From the IMG/VR virus record IMGVR_UViG_3300043449_000393, positions 1 through 63,073 of that record: 63,073 bases of DNA; one strand, 5' to 3'. Source of the DNA: a virus. The translations under genes were made by a program, and so were the position numbers. Below, piece by piece: positions 15,787 through 23,467 of the stretch. A model generated the notes under the pieces. That model did no database searches and was not told where the DNA came from. It was given only the letters and a program-made list of their open reading frames with translations. How positions within the stretch are numbered: the first letter of the stretch is position 1; each line of letters opens with the position of its first letter.

Positions 15787-16073
15787 GATACGTCTGGGAA
15801 GAAGATCTGCTGCCCGACATAAACTTTAAGTGGGCGGTAGAGCACCACCTCAAGAAGGTCTGGGACAAAGACCCCTTGGAGAAGCAGTTCGCCATCCCAC
15901 TGCGCGGCGTATGGAAAGTCACCGTGGCATGGGTCACCAAGATCGGCGATCGCAAGTGGCTCTGCCAATTCGTCAACAAACACGACGAGGGCCGGACGTT
16001 CCGCTCTCTGAAAGCAGCCAAGGCATACGCCGTGGCAATCATCACACTGGAGAATACAAATGACCATCTCTAA
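15783..16073 (+). CDS. Small early protein, paralogue family
   Basis: 96 residues from the ATG at 15783 (MRYVWEEDLLPDINFKWAVE). It ends in LKAAKAYAVAIITLENTN, again the family ending. Overlaps both neighbours. The Trp-rich beta region is followed by the helix. Unknown function. Confidence 0.62.
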   Translation: MRYVWEEDLLPDINFKWAVEHHLKKVWDKDPLEKQFAIPLRGVWKVTVAWVTKIGDRKWLCQFVNKHDEGRTFRSLKAAKAYAVAIITLENTNDHL

Positions 16074-16932
16074 ACTCTCAGACAAGGCAGTTCTCGTGAA
16101 GCTGACGATTCGTCGTGCAGCACTCACTCGCCGTGACCACGGGCTTACAGCAACCTTACAAGCTCAGGAGAACGACAAGTCGCTCACTGTGTTGACCAAG
16201 TTGTTCCGCAATCGCGAGTCGCCCATCAATCAGATCATGGCCAAGTATGGCGAGGTCTATGCGTATCACAAGAAGAACACTCTGCCTTACGTCGACGCTG
16301 GCCCACGCATCCTGCCAAACGATATGTACTTCGAGTACACACAGGAGATGAAGCATCGCATCGCTTCGGTGGACAACTTGCTTGACACCTACATGCCCAT
16401 GTATGACCAGCTTGTGCTTGACGACGTGATGTATCGCAACAGTGGCAGTGCAGCTGGCCGAGCCAACACAGACGAGTACCCCAGTTCCGAGGACTTCAAG
16501 CTGTCCATGTCAGCCGAGCTTCGGTTCCAGCCCATGCCCGATGCGTCGCACTTCCTGTTCGACCTGAGCGATGAGGACGTTGAGTCGTTCAAGCGTGCAG
16601 AGCAAGAAGCTGCTGCCCAAGCCAACGCCGATGCGATCAACCGGATGCTCAAGCCCATGGGTGCGCTGGTCACACGGCTCAAGGAATACCAAGGCGGACA
16701 GAAGGAACGCTTCCACAACAGCTTGATCGACAACGTGATCGAGGGCTGTGACATGGCCAAGAAGTTGGCAATCAACCCGACACCGGAGTTGCTCGCTGAG
16801 ATCGAAGGCATCAAGACCCTTGCTGGTTCCATCTTGGATACGGTAGAGATTGTCAAGGGTTCAGCCAATGCACGAGCCAAGGCCAAGGCAGACCTCGATG
16901 CTGTGGCAAGCAAGCTGGCTGGGTTCTACTGA
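16060..16932 (+). CDS. Partner protein of the AAA+/VWA module
   Basis: 290 residues, mostly helical. The N-terminal strand and basic helix (KAVLVKLTIRRAALTRRD) and the middle KKNTLPYVDAGPRILPNDMY recall uncharacterised phage and plasmid proteins found beside CobS/MoxR-like ATPases and VWA proteins (a DUF3150-like group; from memory, tentative). It lies between the ATPase (13882) and the VWA gene (17671). A coiled-coil region follows at about residues 170-215. A substrate or adaptor role in the ATPase complex is inferred. Confidence 0.7.
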   Translation: MTISKLSDKAVLVKLTIRRAALTRRDHGLTATLQAQENDKSLTVLTKLFRNRESPINQIMAKYGEVYAYHKKNTLPYVDAGPRILPNDMYFEYTQEMKHRIASVDNLLDTYMPMYDQLVLDDVMYRNSGSAAGRANTDEYPSSEDFKLSMSAELRFQPMPDASHFLFDLSDEDVESFKRAEQEAAAQANADAINRMLKPMGALVTRLKEYQGGQKERFHNSLIDNVIEGCDMAKKLAINPTPELLAEIEGIKTLAGSILDTVEIVKGSANARAKAKADLDAVASKLAGFY

Positions 16933-17126
16933 TGTTCACCGACCTCGAGTACATCCTGATGGTCGCAGTAGCTGTGCTGCTGTGGCGTAACCAGTCCATG
17001 AAAACGTGGGCTATGTATGAAAAGTACAGGGCTAACAAGTACGCCAACTGGCTGGTTGGTGTGTACGAAAAGAAAGGAAAGATTGTGCAGAAAGACGACG
17101 GATACTTTTTTGAGGAGATCAAATGA
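16932..17126 (+). CDS. Small membrane-anchored protein
   Basis: 64 residues with one N-terminal membrane helix (LEYILMVAVAVLLW) and a charged cytoplasmic tail ending in EEIK. It starts on the stop of the previous gene (TGATG) and overlaps the next one, inside the AAA+/VWA operon. Such an anchor could tether the module to the membrane, which is speculation. Confidence 0.6.
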   Translation: MFTDLEYILMVAVAVLLWRNQSMKTWAMYEKYRANKYANWLVGVYEKKGKIVQKDDGYFFEEIK

Positions 17127-17668
17127 GCAACATGAACAACAACGAACGGGGGCGTATCACTGGTATGCCCGGCACCGAGACAACGGTAACGCTGTACCCA
17201 CAGCGGCTAGGTGTGAGGATGCGTAACAACATCATCCGCATGATCGAGAACCGTTTCATCACAGGTGGCTGGAGCTCGGGGTCAGCCAAACTAGCAAGGG
17301 CGTTAGCCGTCAAGTACCAGCTGCAGGTTAGCAACAACCGCTGGAACGGCATGCGAATCATGGGCATTACCTCGAGCGCTGCTCCACTGGTATCTGAGAT
17401 TGTGCAAGCCGACTTCACCGCATGGATACTGGAGAATCCAGATTACGCCGCCAACAATTACTACAAGAACGACATGGTATCAAGCATGCGAAACGCCAAT
17501 TCGCTCAACCCGGATTTCTATGTCAGCTTACGCGAGAAAGAGTCTATCCGTAAGGTTTTAGAAATCTTGACAGAGCACACTACACAGGAGACTAAAGACA
17601 AAGCAATGCAAGTAGCCAACCTGCTCAGAGGCACTGAGCCAATCCACCTCATCACTTTTCAGGAGTAA
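17123..17668 (+). CDS. Unknown protein in the AAA+/VWA operon
   Basis: 181 residues, alpha-rich. The N-terminal Met/Asn-rich stretch is followed by VTLYPQRLGVRMRNNIIRMI and several amphipathic helices. Three bases separate its stop from the VWA/metallopeptidase start. I do not recognise the family; co-transcription links it to the module. Confidence 0.65.
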   Translation: MSNMNNNERGRITGMPGTETTVTLYPQRLGVRMRNNIIRMIENRFITGGWSSGSAKLARALAVKYQLQVSNNRWNGMRIMGITSSAAPLVSEIVQADFTAWILENPDYAANNYYKNDMVSSMRNANSLNPDFYVSLREKESIRKVLEILTEHTTQETKDKAMQVANLLRGTEPIHLITFQE

Positions 17669-17670
17669 TC

Positions 17671-18786
17671 ATGGCAGTCACCAAACTCGATCGCGCTAAG
17701 GTAGCTATCGTTACCCAGCATCCGTTCTTCGCCTCTATCCTCATGAAGCGCAAACTCATCGAGGACAACACCATCCCCACTGCGGCTGTCGACCAGCGCG
17801 GTCAGATTTACTACAACAAAGACTTCGTCGAGAAGCTGTCTGTTGACGAGCTTGTGTTCCTGCTGTGTCACGAGGTCGGCCACGTTATCGGTCAGCATGC
17901 CCTGCGTCGCGGTGCTCGTCAGCCCAAGAAGTGGAACATCGCCGGTGACGCATGGATTAACGACATGCTCAAAGACGCTGGCATCGGCGCTGTCATCCCC
18001 GGCTGTGTCAATATGCCCGGCTCCAAAGACGAGACAGTCGACGTCATCTACAACAAGCTGCCTGACGATCCCGACGGCAACGGCCCCGGCGGTACAGGCG
18101 ACGACATCATCGAGCGCGGTGGCCCTGTGTCCGACGAAGAAGCTACACGCATCGACGCCGAGACCCGTGTCGAGATTGCCCAAGCTGCGCAAGCAGCCAA
18201 GGCTCAGGGCAAGATGCCCGGTTCACTGGCCAAGATCGTCGCTGACCTGATCGAGCCTGACACCCCATGGCACGAGATTCTCGAGCGTTACATGACATCG
18301 TTCACTCGCGGTGACTACACATGGTCGCGCCCTAACCGTCGCTTCGCCAACTGCTACCTGCCCTCTGTCGGCAAGACTGCGGAGATGGGTGAGGTCGTCA
18401 TCCAAGTCGACGTGTCCGGCTCTATCAGCAAGCTCGAGCTTGACCATTACAACGGTCACATGCAACGTATCGTGTCGCTGTGCAATCCGTCCCGTGTTCA
18501 TATCTTGTATGTCGACACTGGTGTAGCCAAGCACGACGTGTTCGAGCAAGGCGAAGAAGTAGCACTCACTTTCTACTGCGGCGGCGGCACTGACATGGAA
18601 GCTGGCTTCGACTACATCGCCAAGGAAGGTATCAACCCCGAGGTGTTCGTCTGCTTGACCGACGGCTACACCGACTTCAACCCATCCAAAGCCCCTGAGT
18701 ATCCTGTCGTCTGGTGTATCTCCAGTGACATTCAAGCTCCATACGGCGACAATATCCACTTTAACTTGGAGAACCACAATGGCTGA
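17671..18786 (+). CDS. Metallopeptidase-like / VWA protein (DUF2201 type)
   Basis: 371 residues. The N-terminal half has a zinc-protease motif HEVGH (67-71) within LCHEVGHVIGQHALRR. The C-terminal half is a von Willebrand A-like domain with all MIDAS elements: DVSGS (about 247-251), a Thr in GGTDM (about 304-308), and TDG (about 330). This is the DUF2201 architecture that partners MoxR-type ATPases in bacteria. Here the ATPase is encoded upstream in the same operon. Whether the peptidase is active is unknown. Confidence 0.87.
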   Translation: MAVTKLDRAKVAIVTQHPFFASILMKRKLIEDNTIPTAAVDQRGQIYYNKDFVEKLSVDELVFLLCHEVGHVIGQHALRRGARQPKKWNIAGDAWINDMLKDAGIGAVIPGCVNMPGSKDETVDVIYNKLPDDPDGNGPGGTGDDIIERGGPVSDEEATRIDAETRVEIAQAAQAAKAQGKMPGSLAKIVADLIEPDTPWHEILERYMTSFTRGDYTWSRPNRRFANCYLPSVGKTAEMGEVVIQVDVSGSISKLELDHYNGHMQRIVSLCNPSRVHILYVDTGVAKHDVFEQGEEVALTFYCGGGTDMEAGFDYIAKEGINPEVFVCLTDGYTDFNPSKAPEYPVVWCISSDIQAPYGDNIHFNLENHNG

Positions 18787-18946
18787 TACCCCAAACCTGA
18801 AAGCAAAGATCGACGACCTCGTTACCCAGTATGACAAGGTACTGAAGATGTGCTACGACGCACTAGCTGCTGATGCACCACAGGAAAACCGCGATGCTCT
18901 CCGAGAAGCAATCGAAGACCACTTCAAGCCATCCGACGGTAGCTGA
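18779..18946 (+). CDS. Small acidic helical protein
   Basis: 55 residues from the ATG at 18779, overlapping the end of the VWA gene by eight bases. The sequence is helical and acidic (LKAKIDDLVTQYDKVLK; NRDALREAIEDHFK). Unknown function; translational coupling to the VWA gene is likely. Confidence 0.6.
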   Translation: MADTPNLKAKIDDLVTQYDKVLKMCYDALAADAPQENRDALREAIEDHFKPSDGS

Positions 18947-19115
18947 ACGATCGCCGACTGTCGGCGTCGAGGTAGTTCACAACAAGACTGGGTGGCACGT
19001 CAACGTGTCACTCAATCAAAAACCATGGCAGCATTTTGGGCCATATGAGGAGAAGCTCACGCTCCCGCAAGCAATGCAATTCGTGGCAACAACCATTCAA
19101 CTCGAAGGACTTTAA
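18894..19115 (+). CDS. Small early protein, paralogue family
   Basis: 73 residues from the ATG at 18894, although this overlaps the previous gene by 53 bases; the true start could be later with a rarer codon. The conserved body is GVEVVHNKTGWHVNVSLNQ with the family helix LPQAMQFVATTIQLEGL. Unknown function. Confidence 0.5.
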   Translation: MLSEKQSKTTSSHPTVAERSPTVGVEVVHNKTGWHVNVSLNQKPWQHFGPYEEKLTLPQAMQFVATTIQLEGL

Positions 19116-19117
19116 TC

Positions 19118-19789
19118 GTGGCAACTGTCTACATCACCAAAGAAGTTATCACTCGCGTCAAGACAAAGATCAACGCAATGCGTATGTCTGAGCGCAACAG
19201 TGACGTACCCAACATCGACAAGAACGCTTTCGTTGACGCCAGTCATCTGTTCAACATCGGATGCTGGGGTCAGAATTACGTACACCTCGTCAATCAAATA
19301 CCCAAGGATTGGCTCAGCAAGCTGGATGATGCCACCATATCCATCAAAGGCGAACTGGATGATGGCCGCCAACTGTCTACCGGAGTCAGGTTCAACGGCA
19401 CGAAGTCTGCGTATGCACGCCCAAAAGATAGCTACTACGCCAAGACAGACTCAGAGTTGACTATCGACTATGTACGTGCCCTGCCAGAGGGGGCATTAGG
19501 TCGCGCTGAGTTACTGCAACGCTGGGAAGAATCCATCATCGCACTGGACATTGACACACGATGGGCCAAGATAGAGACAGAAATCACCGAGTTCCTAGGC
19601 AAGTGCAAGTCACTCAACGAAGCGGTCAAGCTGTTCCCCAATGTGACGATGTACATCCACTCCGAAGATATGGAAAGACTCAATCGCAAGATCGAGCGTG
19701 TATCGCAACGCAAGGCTATCGTAGAAGAGGTCGACACTGAGGGCCTTACAGCTGCGGCTATTGCGGCCAAACTCATGGCGGTAGCATGA
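19118..19789 (+). CDS. Conserved early protein, unknown
   Basis: 223 residues with a GTG start at 19118, two bases after the previous stop. The N-terminal half is mixed alpha/beta. The C-terminal half has a coiled-coil-like helix (WAKIETEITEFLGKCKSLNE), the segment LFPNVTMYIHSEDMERLNRK, and an Ala-rich end. I have seen the C-terminal pattern in other environmental phages but know no function. Confidence 0.65.
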   Translation: MATVYITKEVITRVKTKINAMRMSERNSDVPNIDKNAFVDASHLFNIGCWGQNYVHLVNQIPKDWLSKLDDATISIKGELDDGRQLSTGVRFNGTKSAYARPKDSYYAKTDSELTIDYVRALPEGALGRAELLQRWEESIIALDIDTRWAKIETEITEFLGKCKSLNEAVKLFPNVTMYIHSEDMERLNRKIERVSQRKAIVEEVDTEGLTAAAIAAKLMAVA

Positions 19790-19974
19790 CAGCAAAGATC
19801 ACACACCCAACCATTCCCGTGGGTCATCCCGATTACAAGTGGACGTCAGGCGCTGATGTGCAAGCCACATGGCGACGCTTCGGATGGAAGCCTACGTTCG
19901 GAAATGTGTTCGTGCCCATCCCGCCAAAGGATGAGGTCGTGGAGACAACCAAAAGATATTGGAGAGTCAAATGA
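19786..19974 (+). CDS. Small early protein
   Basis: 62 residues, Pro/Trp-rich (GHPDYKWTSGADVQATWRRF), probably a small compact domain. ATGA overlap with the previous gene and with the 29-residue frame that follows. Unknown function. Confidence 0.6.
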   Translation: MTAKITHPTIPVGHPDYKWTSGADVQATWRRFGWKPTFGNVFVPIPPKDEVVETTKRYWRVK

Positions 19975-20060
19975 CATGGCCATTCCCCACACAACCCTTA
20001 CCCAACAAACCCGGCGAGCCTAAGTTCAACCCAGACAACTATGAGGATGCACCGCTATGA
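19971..20060 (+). CDS. 29-residue Pro-rich peptide
   Basis: A tiny frame starting at ATG 19971 (MTWPFPTQPLPNKPGEPK) that exactly bridges the stop of the previous gene and the start of the next (ATGA at both ends). The overlap pattern supports translation, at least as a coupler. Unknown function. Confidence 0.45.
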   Translation: MTWPFPTQPLPNKPGEPKFNPDNYEDAPL

Positions 20061-20704
20061 CACCCATCGAAAGATTTGAGGCGCTGACCAAGCGCCAGCA
20101 AGACGAGATACTGGACAAGCATCGCAACTTCAACACGGAACATCTTTACTGGTGGGACAATGTTTACAGCGACTTCAAGCGTGACATGGACGTCATCGGT
20201 ATCGAGGTTGAGCGCATGTACTTCAGCGGCTTTAGTTCACAGGGTGACGGTGCATGCTTCGATGGTCGTGTGTATTCGTGGGGAGACTTCTTGCCATCCA
20301 TCCTACGCGCAGACCCAGCACTCATAACGCTGGCTGAGCAGGCTTGGGGCTTCCGAGTCGAACACCGAGGCCACTACTACCACGAGAACTGTACGTCGTT
20401 CACATCTGACATGGCATGTCCAAGCGACTATTGCTATTCCGAGTTGGACGAGTTCGTCCATGCTTACAGCCCATACAAGACAGAGATACAGGACGCAGTG
20501 TTCCTAGCAAACTTGCGAGAATACGATTACGACAAGCTGCATGATGAGTTCGAGGAAGCCTTCAAGGACCACATGCGTGACCTATACAGCCGACTCGAAG
20601 TCGAGTACGACGCCATGACCTCTGACGAATCCGTTTTGGAAGCGCTGCATGCCAACGACATGCTTGATGAAATCATTGACGAACTGGAGAATGAATATGC
20701 CTGA
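20057..20704 (+). CDS. Conserved phage protein with FSGFSSQGDGA motif
   Basis: 215 residues. Contains MYFSGFSSQGDGACF, a motif I know from many phage early proteins of unknown function. It is followed by a W/H-rich middle (WGFRVEHRGHYYHEN) and a long acidic helical C-terminus (MLDEIIDELENEYA). Its start overlaps the small Pro-rich peptide. The motif is established as conserved; the function is not. Confidence 0.7.
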   Translation: MTPIERFEALTKRQQDEILDKHRNFNTEHLYWWDNVYSDFKRDMDVIGIEVERMYFSGFSSQGDGACFDGRVYSWGDFLPSILRADPALITLAEQAWGFRVEHRGHYYHENCTSFTSDMACPSDYCYSELDEFVHAYSPYKTEIQDAVFLANLREYDYDKLHDEFEEAFKDHMRDLYSRLEVEYDAMTSDESVLEALHANDMLDEIIDELENEYA

Positions 20705-21185
20705 CTTGAAAACAGAACTTATGAAACTCAACAACCTGAAATTCGACGACGCCGACGAGCCTACACAACCACCCGTTGTGGGCGAAGCTACCACCGAGCG
20801 TGAGCGCGTGTGGAACTACATCAAGGCCAACCCCATGTCGAGCGTCAATGGCGTAGCAGCTGGACTTGGCATCAGCGATTCACATGCTTCGTCGCAAATC
20901 TTTGCACTGCACAACAAAGCAATCCTTGCTCGCGGTCTCATTGGAGACAAGTACCACTACCAAGTAGTCGGCGACTCGTACCCACGGTTCGACCGCAAAG
21001 CCCACGGCAAACACCTGAGCAAGATCATGAAGGGCCGCAAGCACGGCAAGCGCGTGTTGGTCAAGCGAGAGCCTGTGGCTCCAGTCACTGCGCCAATCAG
21101 CAACGTCGACGCCATGATCAACTCCATGAGCGTGATGCAAGCGCGAGCCATCTACGACAAGCTCAAACAAATCTTTGGGGGCTGA
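20697..21185 (+). CDS. Winged-helix-like regulator candidate
   Basis: 162 residues from the ATG at 20697. An acidic N-terminal stretch is followed by a helix-turn-helix-like region (SSVNGVAAGLGISDSHASSQ, about residues 50-69), a wing-like strand pair and a basic segment (KIMKGRKHGKRVLVKRE). It probably binds DNA and may regulate early or late transcription. The assignment is by pattern only. Confidence 0.62.
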   Translation: MPDLKTELMKLNNLKFDDADEPTQPPVVGEATTERERVWNYIKANPMSSVNGVAAGLGISDSHASSQIFALHNKAILARGLIGDKYHYQVVGDSYPRFDRKAHGKHLSKIMKGRKHGKRVLVKREPVAPVTAPISNVDAMINSMSVMQARAIYDKLKQIFGG

Positions 21186-21186
21186 C

Positions 21187-21489
21187 ATGTACCTGAAGTC
21201 AATCGACAACCCTGTACACCGTTCAGGACACATTGTTGACTACGAGCTATTGCAAAAAGCGTTTGATGACATGAACCGTAACTTCAACGAGCTACAGCTG
21301 CGTGTCCACAGCCAAGGCATACGTAACGTTGAACTTAAAACAATCAACAAGCACCTCATGCAACTTCTTAACTGGATTGCAACAACCAACCCGCAGATAC
21401 TCAATGAATTCCAAGCCACCGCGACTGCCTTCGACAAACTCCTTCCGCCAGACAGAGGAGGAGCAGATGAACAGGCTGCACAGGCTTAA
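21187..21489 (+). CDS. Small helical protein
   Basis: 100 residues from the ATG at 21187. Helical (YELLQKAFDDMNRNFNELQL), coiled-coil-like, ending in Ala/Gln. Overlaps the following small zinc-finger gene by 23 bases. Unknown function. Confidence 0.6.
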   Translation: MYLKSIDNPVHRSGHIVDYELLQKAFDDMNRNFNELQLRVHSQGIRNVELKTINKHLMQLLNWIATTNPQILNEFQATATAFDKLLPPDRGGADEQAAQA

Positions 21490-21595
21490 GAAGTGCGACA
21501 CATGTGGCAACGACGCAGAGCCGTTAGGTGGCATAGAGATGCGCGGCAAGTGGATGTGCCACAGATGCTGGACAAGGTATGCCAACAGAAGATAA
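21467..21595 (+). CDS. 42-residue zinc-finger protein
   Basis: Starts at ATG 21467, preceded by GGAGGAGC. The sequence has two CxxC pairs, CDTCGN and CHRCW, separated by about 20 residues, as in a compact zinc ribbon. It is the last gene before the 450-base gap. A DNA- or RNA-binding role is possible. Confidence 0.6.
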   Translation: MNRLHRLKKCDTCGNDAEPLGGIEMRGKWMCHRCWTRYANRR

Positions 21596-21626
21596 AAAGC
21601 CCCAGCGGCTTGTGGCTGCTGGGGCT
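21592..21626 (-). terminator. Terminator reading on the minus strand
   Basis: A perfect 9-base stem, AGCCCCAGC (21598-21606) with GCTGGGGCT (21618-21626). On the minus strand TTTTTATC follows; on the plus strand no T-run follows. So it ends leftward transcripts, although all flanking genes are rightward. Confidence 0.7.
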
Positions 21627-22048
21627 CAACCTAAGCTTGTAGCTCAGTGGAAATGGAGCGATATGTTAATCGTCCTGTTGCAGCACTCCGGCTCCGGCTT
21701 CGGAGCTGGCTCCGGGTCCGGTTTCGGGTCTGGCTTGTCGTGGTACACAACCTCATCGTGCTCGATGACGCCGCCGTGCCCGTTCACAATAACGCTAAAC
21801 AACACATGGTCAGATAGGGTGCTGCGGTTTGGCCATGCAATAGAAAAAAGGACAAAAGGATAACGAATAGCTTCGGTAGCAACCGACTTTCACTGGGGGT
21901 TTGCCCACCCCGGAAACAGCGCCTTATGCCTTGTAGCGATTTTCCGATGAGACTTTGCGGTCGCTACACAGAGGTCAAGCACGAGGTTGCGTAATTGAAT
22001 ACGTGTAATTTGGCGAACGGGCTTTTACTCAATCACAAGGAACACTGC
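21596..22048. other. Gap in the plus-strand chain holding an antisense unit
   Basis: About 450 bases break the plus-strand gene chain. It contains a hairpin whose T-run is on the minus strand (21592-21626), a minus-strand frame with an acidic Pro repeat (21644-21805), and an 8-base inverted repeat (TGTAGCGA at 21932-21939 with TCGCTACA at 21961-21968). I read it as a small independent leftward transcription unit. No promoter could be fixed with confidence. Confidence 0.5.
21644..21805 (-). CDS. Candidate antisense gene with acidic Pro-repeat tail
   Basis: A minus-strand frame ends at 21644. From the first GTG at 21805 it gives 53 residues: hydrophobic start (VLFSVIVNGHGGVIEHDEVV), then YHDKPDPKPDPEP and similar Pro-charged repeats, then CCNRTINI. 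The frame is open for about 25 codons further upstream without a usual start, so the true start may be a rare codon or be shifted. The terminator lies 18 bases after the stop. The opposite-strand frame at 21579-21863 looks like a shadow. Confidence 0.35.
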   Translation of the reverse strand: MLFSVIVNGHGGVIEHDEVVYHDKPDPKPDPEPAPKPEPECCNRTINISLHFH

Positions 22049-22243
22049 ATGAGAAATGTATCAGGCTATGTCACCGATGACGGCAAGTTTTTCGAGGACA
22101 AGAAACATGCGGAGGCGCACGAGAAGCTGCTGTCCGTTGGTAAGTACATCGACGAGTTCATCCGCGTGCGGTATGAGCAGAAGATGCCCATCGGCGAGAC
22201 CATTCGTCTGTGGGAGAAGTACAAGAGCGAGGTAATCAAATGA
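22049..22243 (+). CDS. Small early protein
   Basis: 64 residues from the ATG at 22049 after AAGGAACACTGC. The start MRNVSGYVTDDGKFFEDKKH and the helical end resemble short phage proteins with a strand-helix pattern (a tag such as FEDKKHAEAHE is common in phage early proteins). It restarts the gene chain after the gap. Unknown function. Confidence 0.62.
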   Translation: MRNVSGYVTDDGKFFEDKKHAEAHEKLLSVGKYIDEFIRVRYEQKMPIGETIRLWEKYKSEVIK

Positions 22244-22329
22244 CCTGCAAACACCGCTGGGAACCCGGCGACAACAAAGAACGCCCTGCTTATAGATGCG
22301 CCCGTTGTGGCGATTGGAGGTTTGTATGA
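22240..22329 (+). CDS. 29-residue zinc-ribbon-like peptide
   Basis: MTCKHRWEPGDNK... with a Cys-x-x-His near the start and CARCGDW near the end, enough for a minimal zinc site. Exact ATGA overlaps with both neighbours (22240 and 22326) support translation. Unknown function. Confidence 0.5.
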   Translation: MTCKHRWEPGDNKERPAYRCARCGDWRFV

Positions 22330-22736
22330 AAGACAAAGCATTGAAGTTTGATGTGGCTATGCGTGATGCAGCATTTGTACAGAAGCCTGTGGCGTGGGCG
22401 TATGTCAACGAAGATGGAGAGTGTGAGCAGATTGAATATGGTGAGCCGTTTAATGACCCAGATGTAACGCTTCTCTACACCACCCCACCCGCAGCAAAGC
22501 GGCAATGGGTTAGGTTGAGTGAGGAAGAGATTGACGAGATTTTTAACAACCAACCCGGATACTGCTTGGACCATTACATATTTGCCGAAGATGTCATGTC
22601 CAAATATGAAGAGAAAAACGCCGTAGCACAGTTAGTCGTGCCCGATGTTCTTAACCCGAAAGATGAGAACCCTGCATATGCAGCGGGATGGAACGATTGC
22701 AGAGCAGAGATGCTGAAGGAGCGCAACAATGGATAA
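22326..22736 (+). CDS. Phage protein with Ead/Ea22-like layout
   Basis: 136 residues. The first part PVAWAYVNEDGECEQIEYG leads to a DVTLLYTTPP strand; the second has WVRLSEEEIDEIF and a C-terminal AYAAGWNDCRAEMLKERN. This layout is common in accessory proteins of phages of Burkholderiales and enterobacteria (Ead/Ea22-like genes of unknown function). The comparison is from memory. Confidence 0.65.
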   Translation: MKDKALKFDVAMRDAAFVQKPVAWAYVNEDGECEQIEYGEPFNDPDVTLLYTTPPAAKRQWVRLSEEEIDEIFNNQPGYCLDHYIFAEDVMSKYEEKNAVAQLVVPDVLNPKDENPAYAAGWNDCRAEMLKERNNG

Positions 22737-23004
22737 GACAATACAAATGGCCCGTGAGTCATGGATTGACGTTTACGGGCTTGGACATGAAAGAGTTAAG
22801 TTTATTGATGCACTGAAGCATTTTGAAGCCCTTGTCCGTGCTGATGAACGTGAAGAAATCAATCGCAGAGCAAACGCAAGCTGGACGCTAATGTGCGAAA
22901 AGATGGTGGCGGCAGAGCGTGAGTCAATACTTGATCTTGTTGACGACTACGCTAAGAACAACACTGACCTTATCGCCGCCATTCGAGCAAGGGGAAACAC
23001 ATGA
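22729..23004 (+). CDS. Small helical accessory protein
   Basis: 91 residues, helical, with ALVRADEREEINRRA and a C-terminal DLIAAIRARGNT. The gene at 23141 ends similarly (AIRARGQA), so the two are probably diverged duplicates. Overlaps the preceding gene by 8 bases and the next by ATGA. Unknown function. Confidence 0.62.
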   Translation: MDKTIQMARESWIDVYGLGHERVKFIDALKHFEALVRADEREEINRRANASWTLMCEKMVAAERESILDLVDDYAKNNTDLIAAIRARGNT

Positions 23005-23144
23005 TTGACTTTAAAAATTACCTGACCCGCAAGATCATTGCCGCTGTGTTTGGCGTACTGGTTCTGTTTCCACTGTGCCTGTGGTGGCTGAACCACCGTG
23101 ACAACGAGCGCAAAGACAAACGTGAACAAAGGGGCGTGAAATGA
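23001..23144 (+). CDS. 47-residue single-pass membrane protein
   Basis: Starts at ATG 23001; an N-terminal basic segment, one membrane helix (IIAAVFGVLVLFPLCLWWL) and a strongly charged tail (RDNERKDKREQRG). ATGA overlaps at both ends. Unknown; perhaps a membrane-active early protein. Confidence 0.55.
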   Translation: MIDFKNYLTRKIIAAVFGVLVLFPLCLWWLNHRDNERKDKREQRGVK

Positions 23145-23467
23145 CACCAATACTTTTAGACCTAGCATTGAAGGCCGGATTCTCTGATCCCATTGAGGGC
23201 TGGATGGGCGAGGCATATGAAGAACGCCTTGAGGCTTTTGCCAAACTCATCATTGAATCAGAGCGCAAAGTCCTGATGCAACTGTTCACCGACCCAGAAA
23301 ACCAGCCTACTCAATACGGCACAGTGACAATTGAGTATATGCGTTGCGAAATGGCAGCCGAACGTGAGGAGTGTGCTGAATTGGTCTATAACTCGCCACC
23401 ATCTGATGAGTACGAAAGCCCGTTAAAAGCTGTTTATGACGCTATCCGAGCAAGGGGACAAGCATGA
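23141..23467 (+). CDS. Small helical accessory protein
   Basis: 108 residues. Contains GWMGEAYEERLEAFAKLI and the ending VYDAIRARGQA, related to 22729-23004. A MAAEREECAEL helix is common to accessory proteins of related phages. Unknown function. Confidence 0.62.
   Translation: MTPILLDLALKAGFSDPIEGWMGEAYEERLEAFAKLIIESERKVLMQLFTDPENQPTQYGTVTIEYMRCEMAAEREECAELVYNSPPSDEYESPLKAVYDAIRARGQA

Noticed and set aside
21634-21664. tRNA-like sequence TAGCTCAGTGGAAATGGAGC (D-arm pattern)
   Set aside because: No matching acceptor strand, no proper anticodon stem and no T-arm follow; the segment overlaps the end of the antisense frame and is better read as chance similarity.
21579-21863. Plus-strand frame of 94 residues with Gly-Ser-Phe repeats
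   Set aside because: It crosses the terminator hairpin and mirrors the Pro-charged repeat of the minus-strand frame, with composition typical of a shadow.
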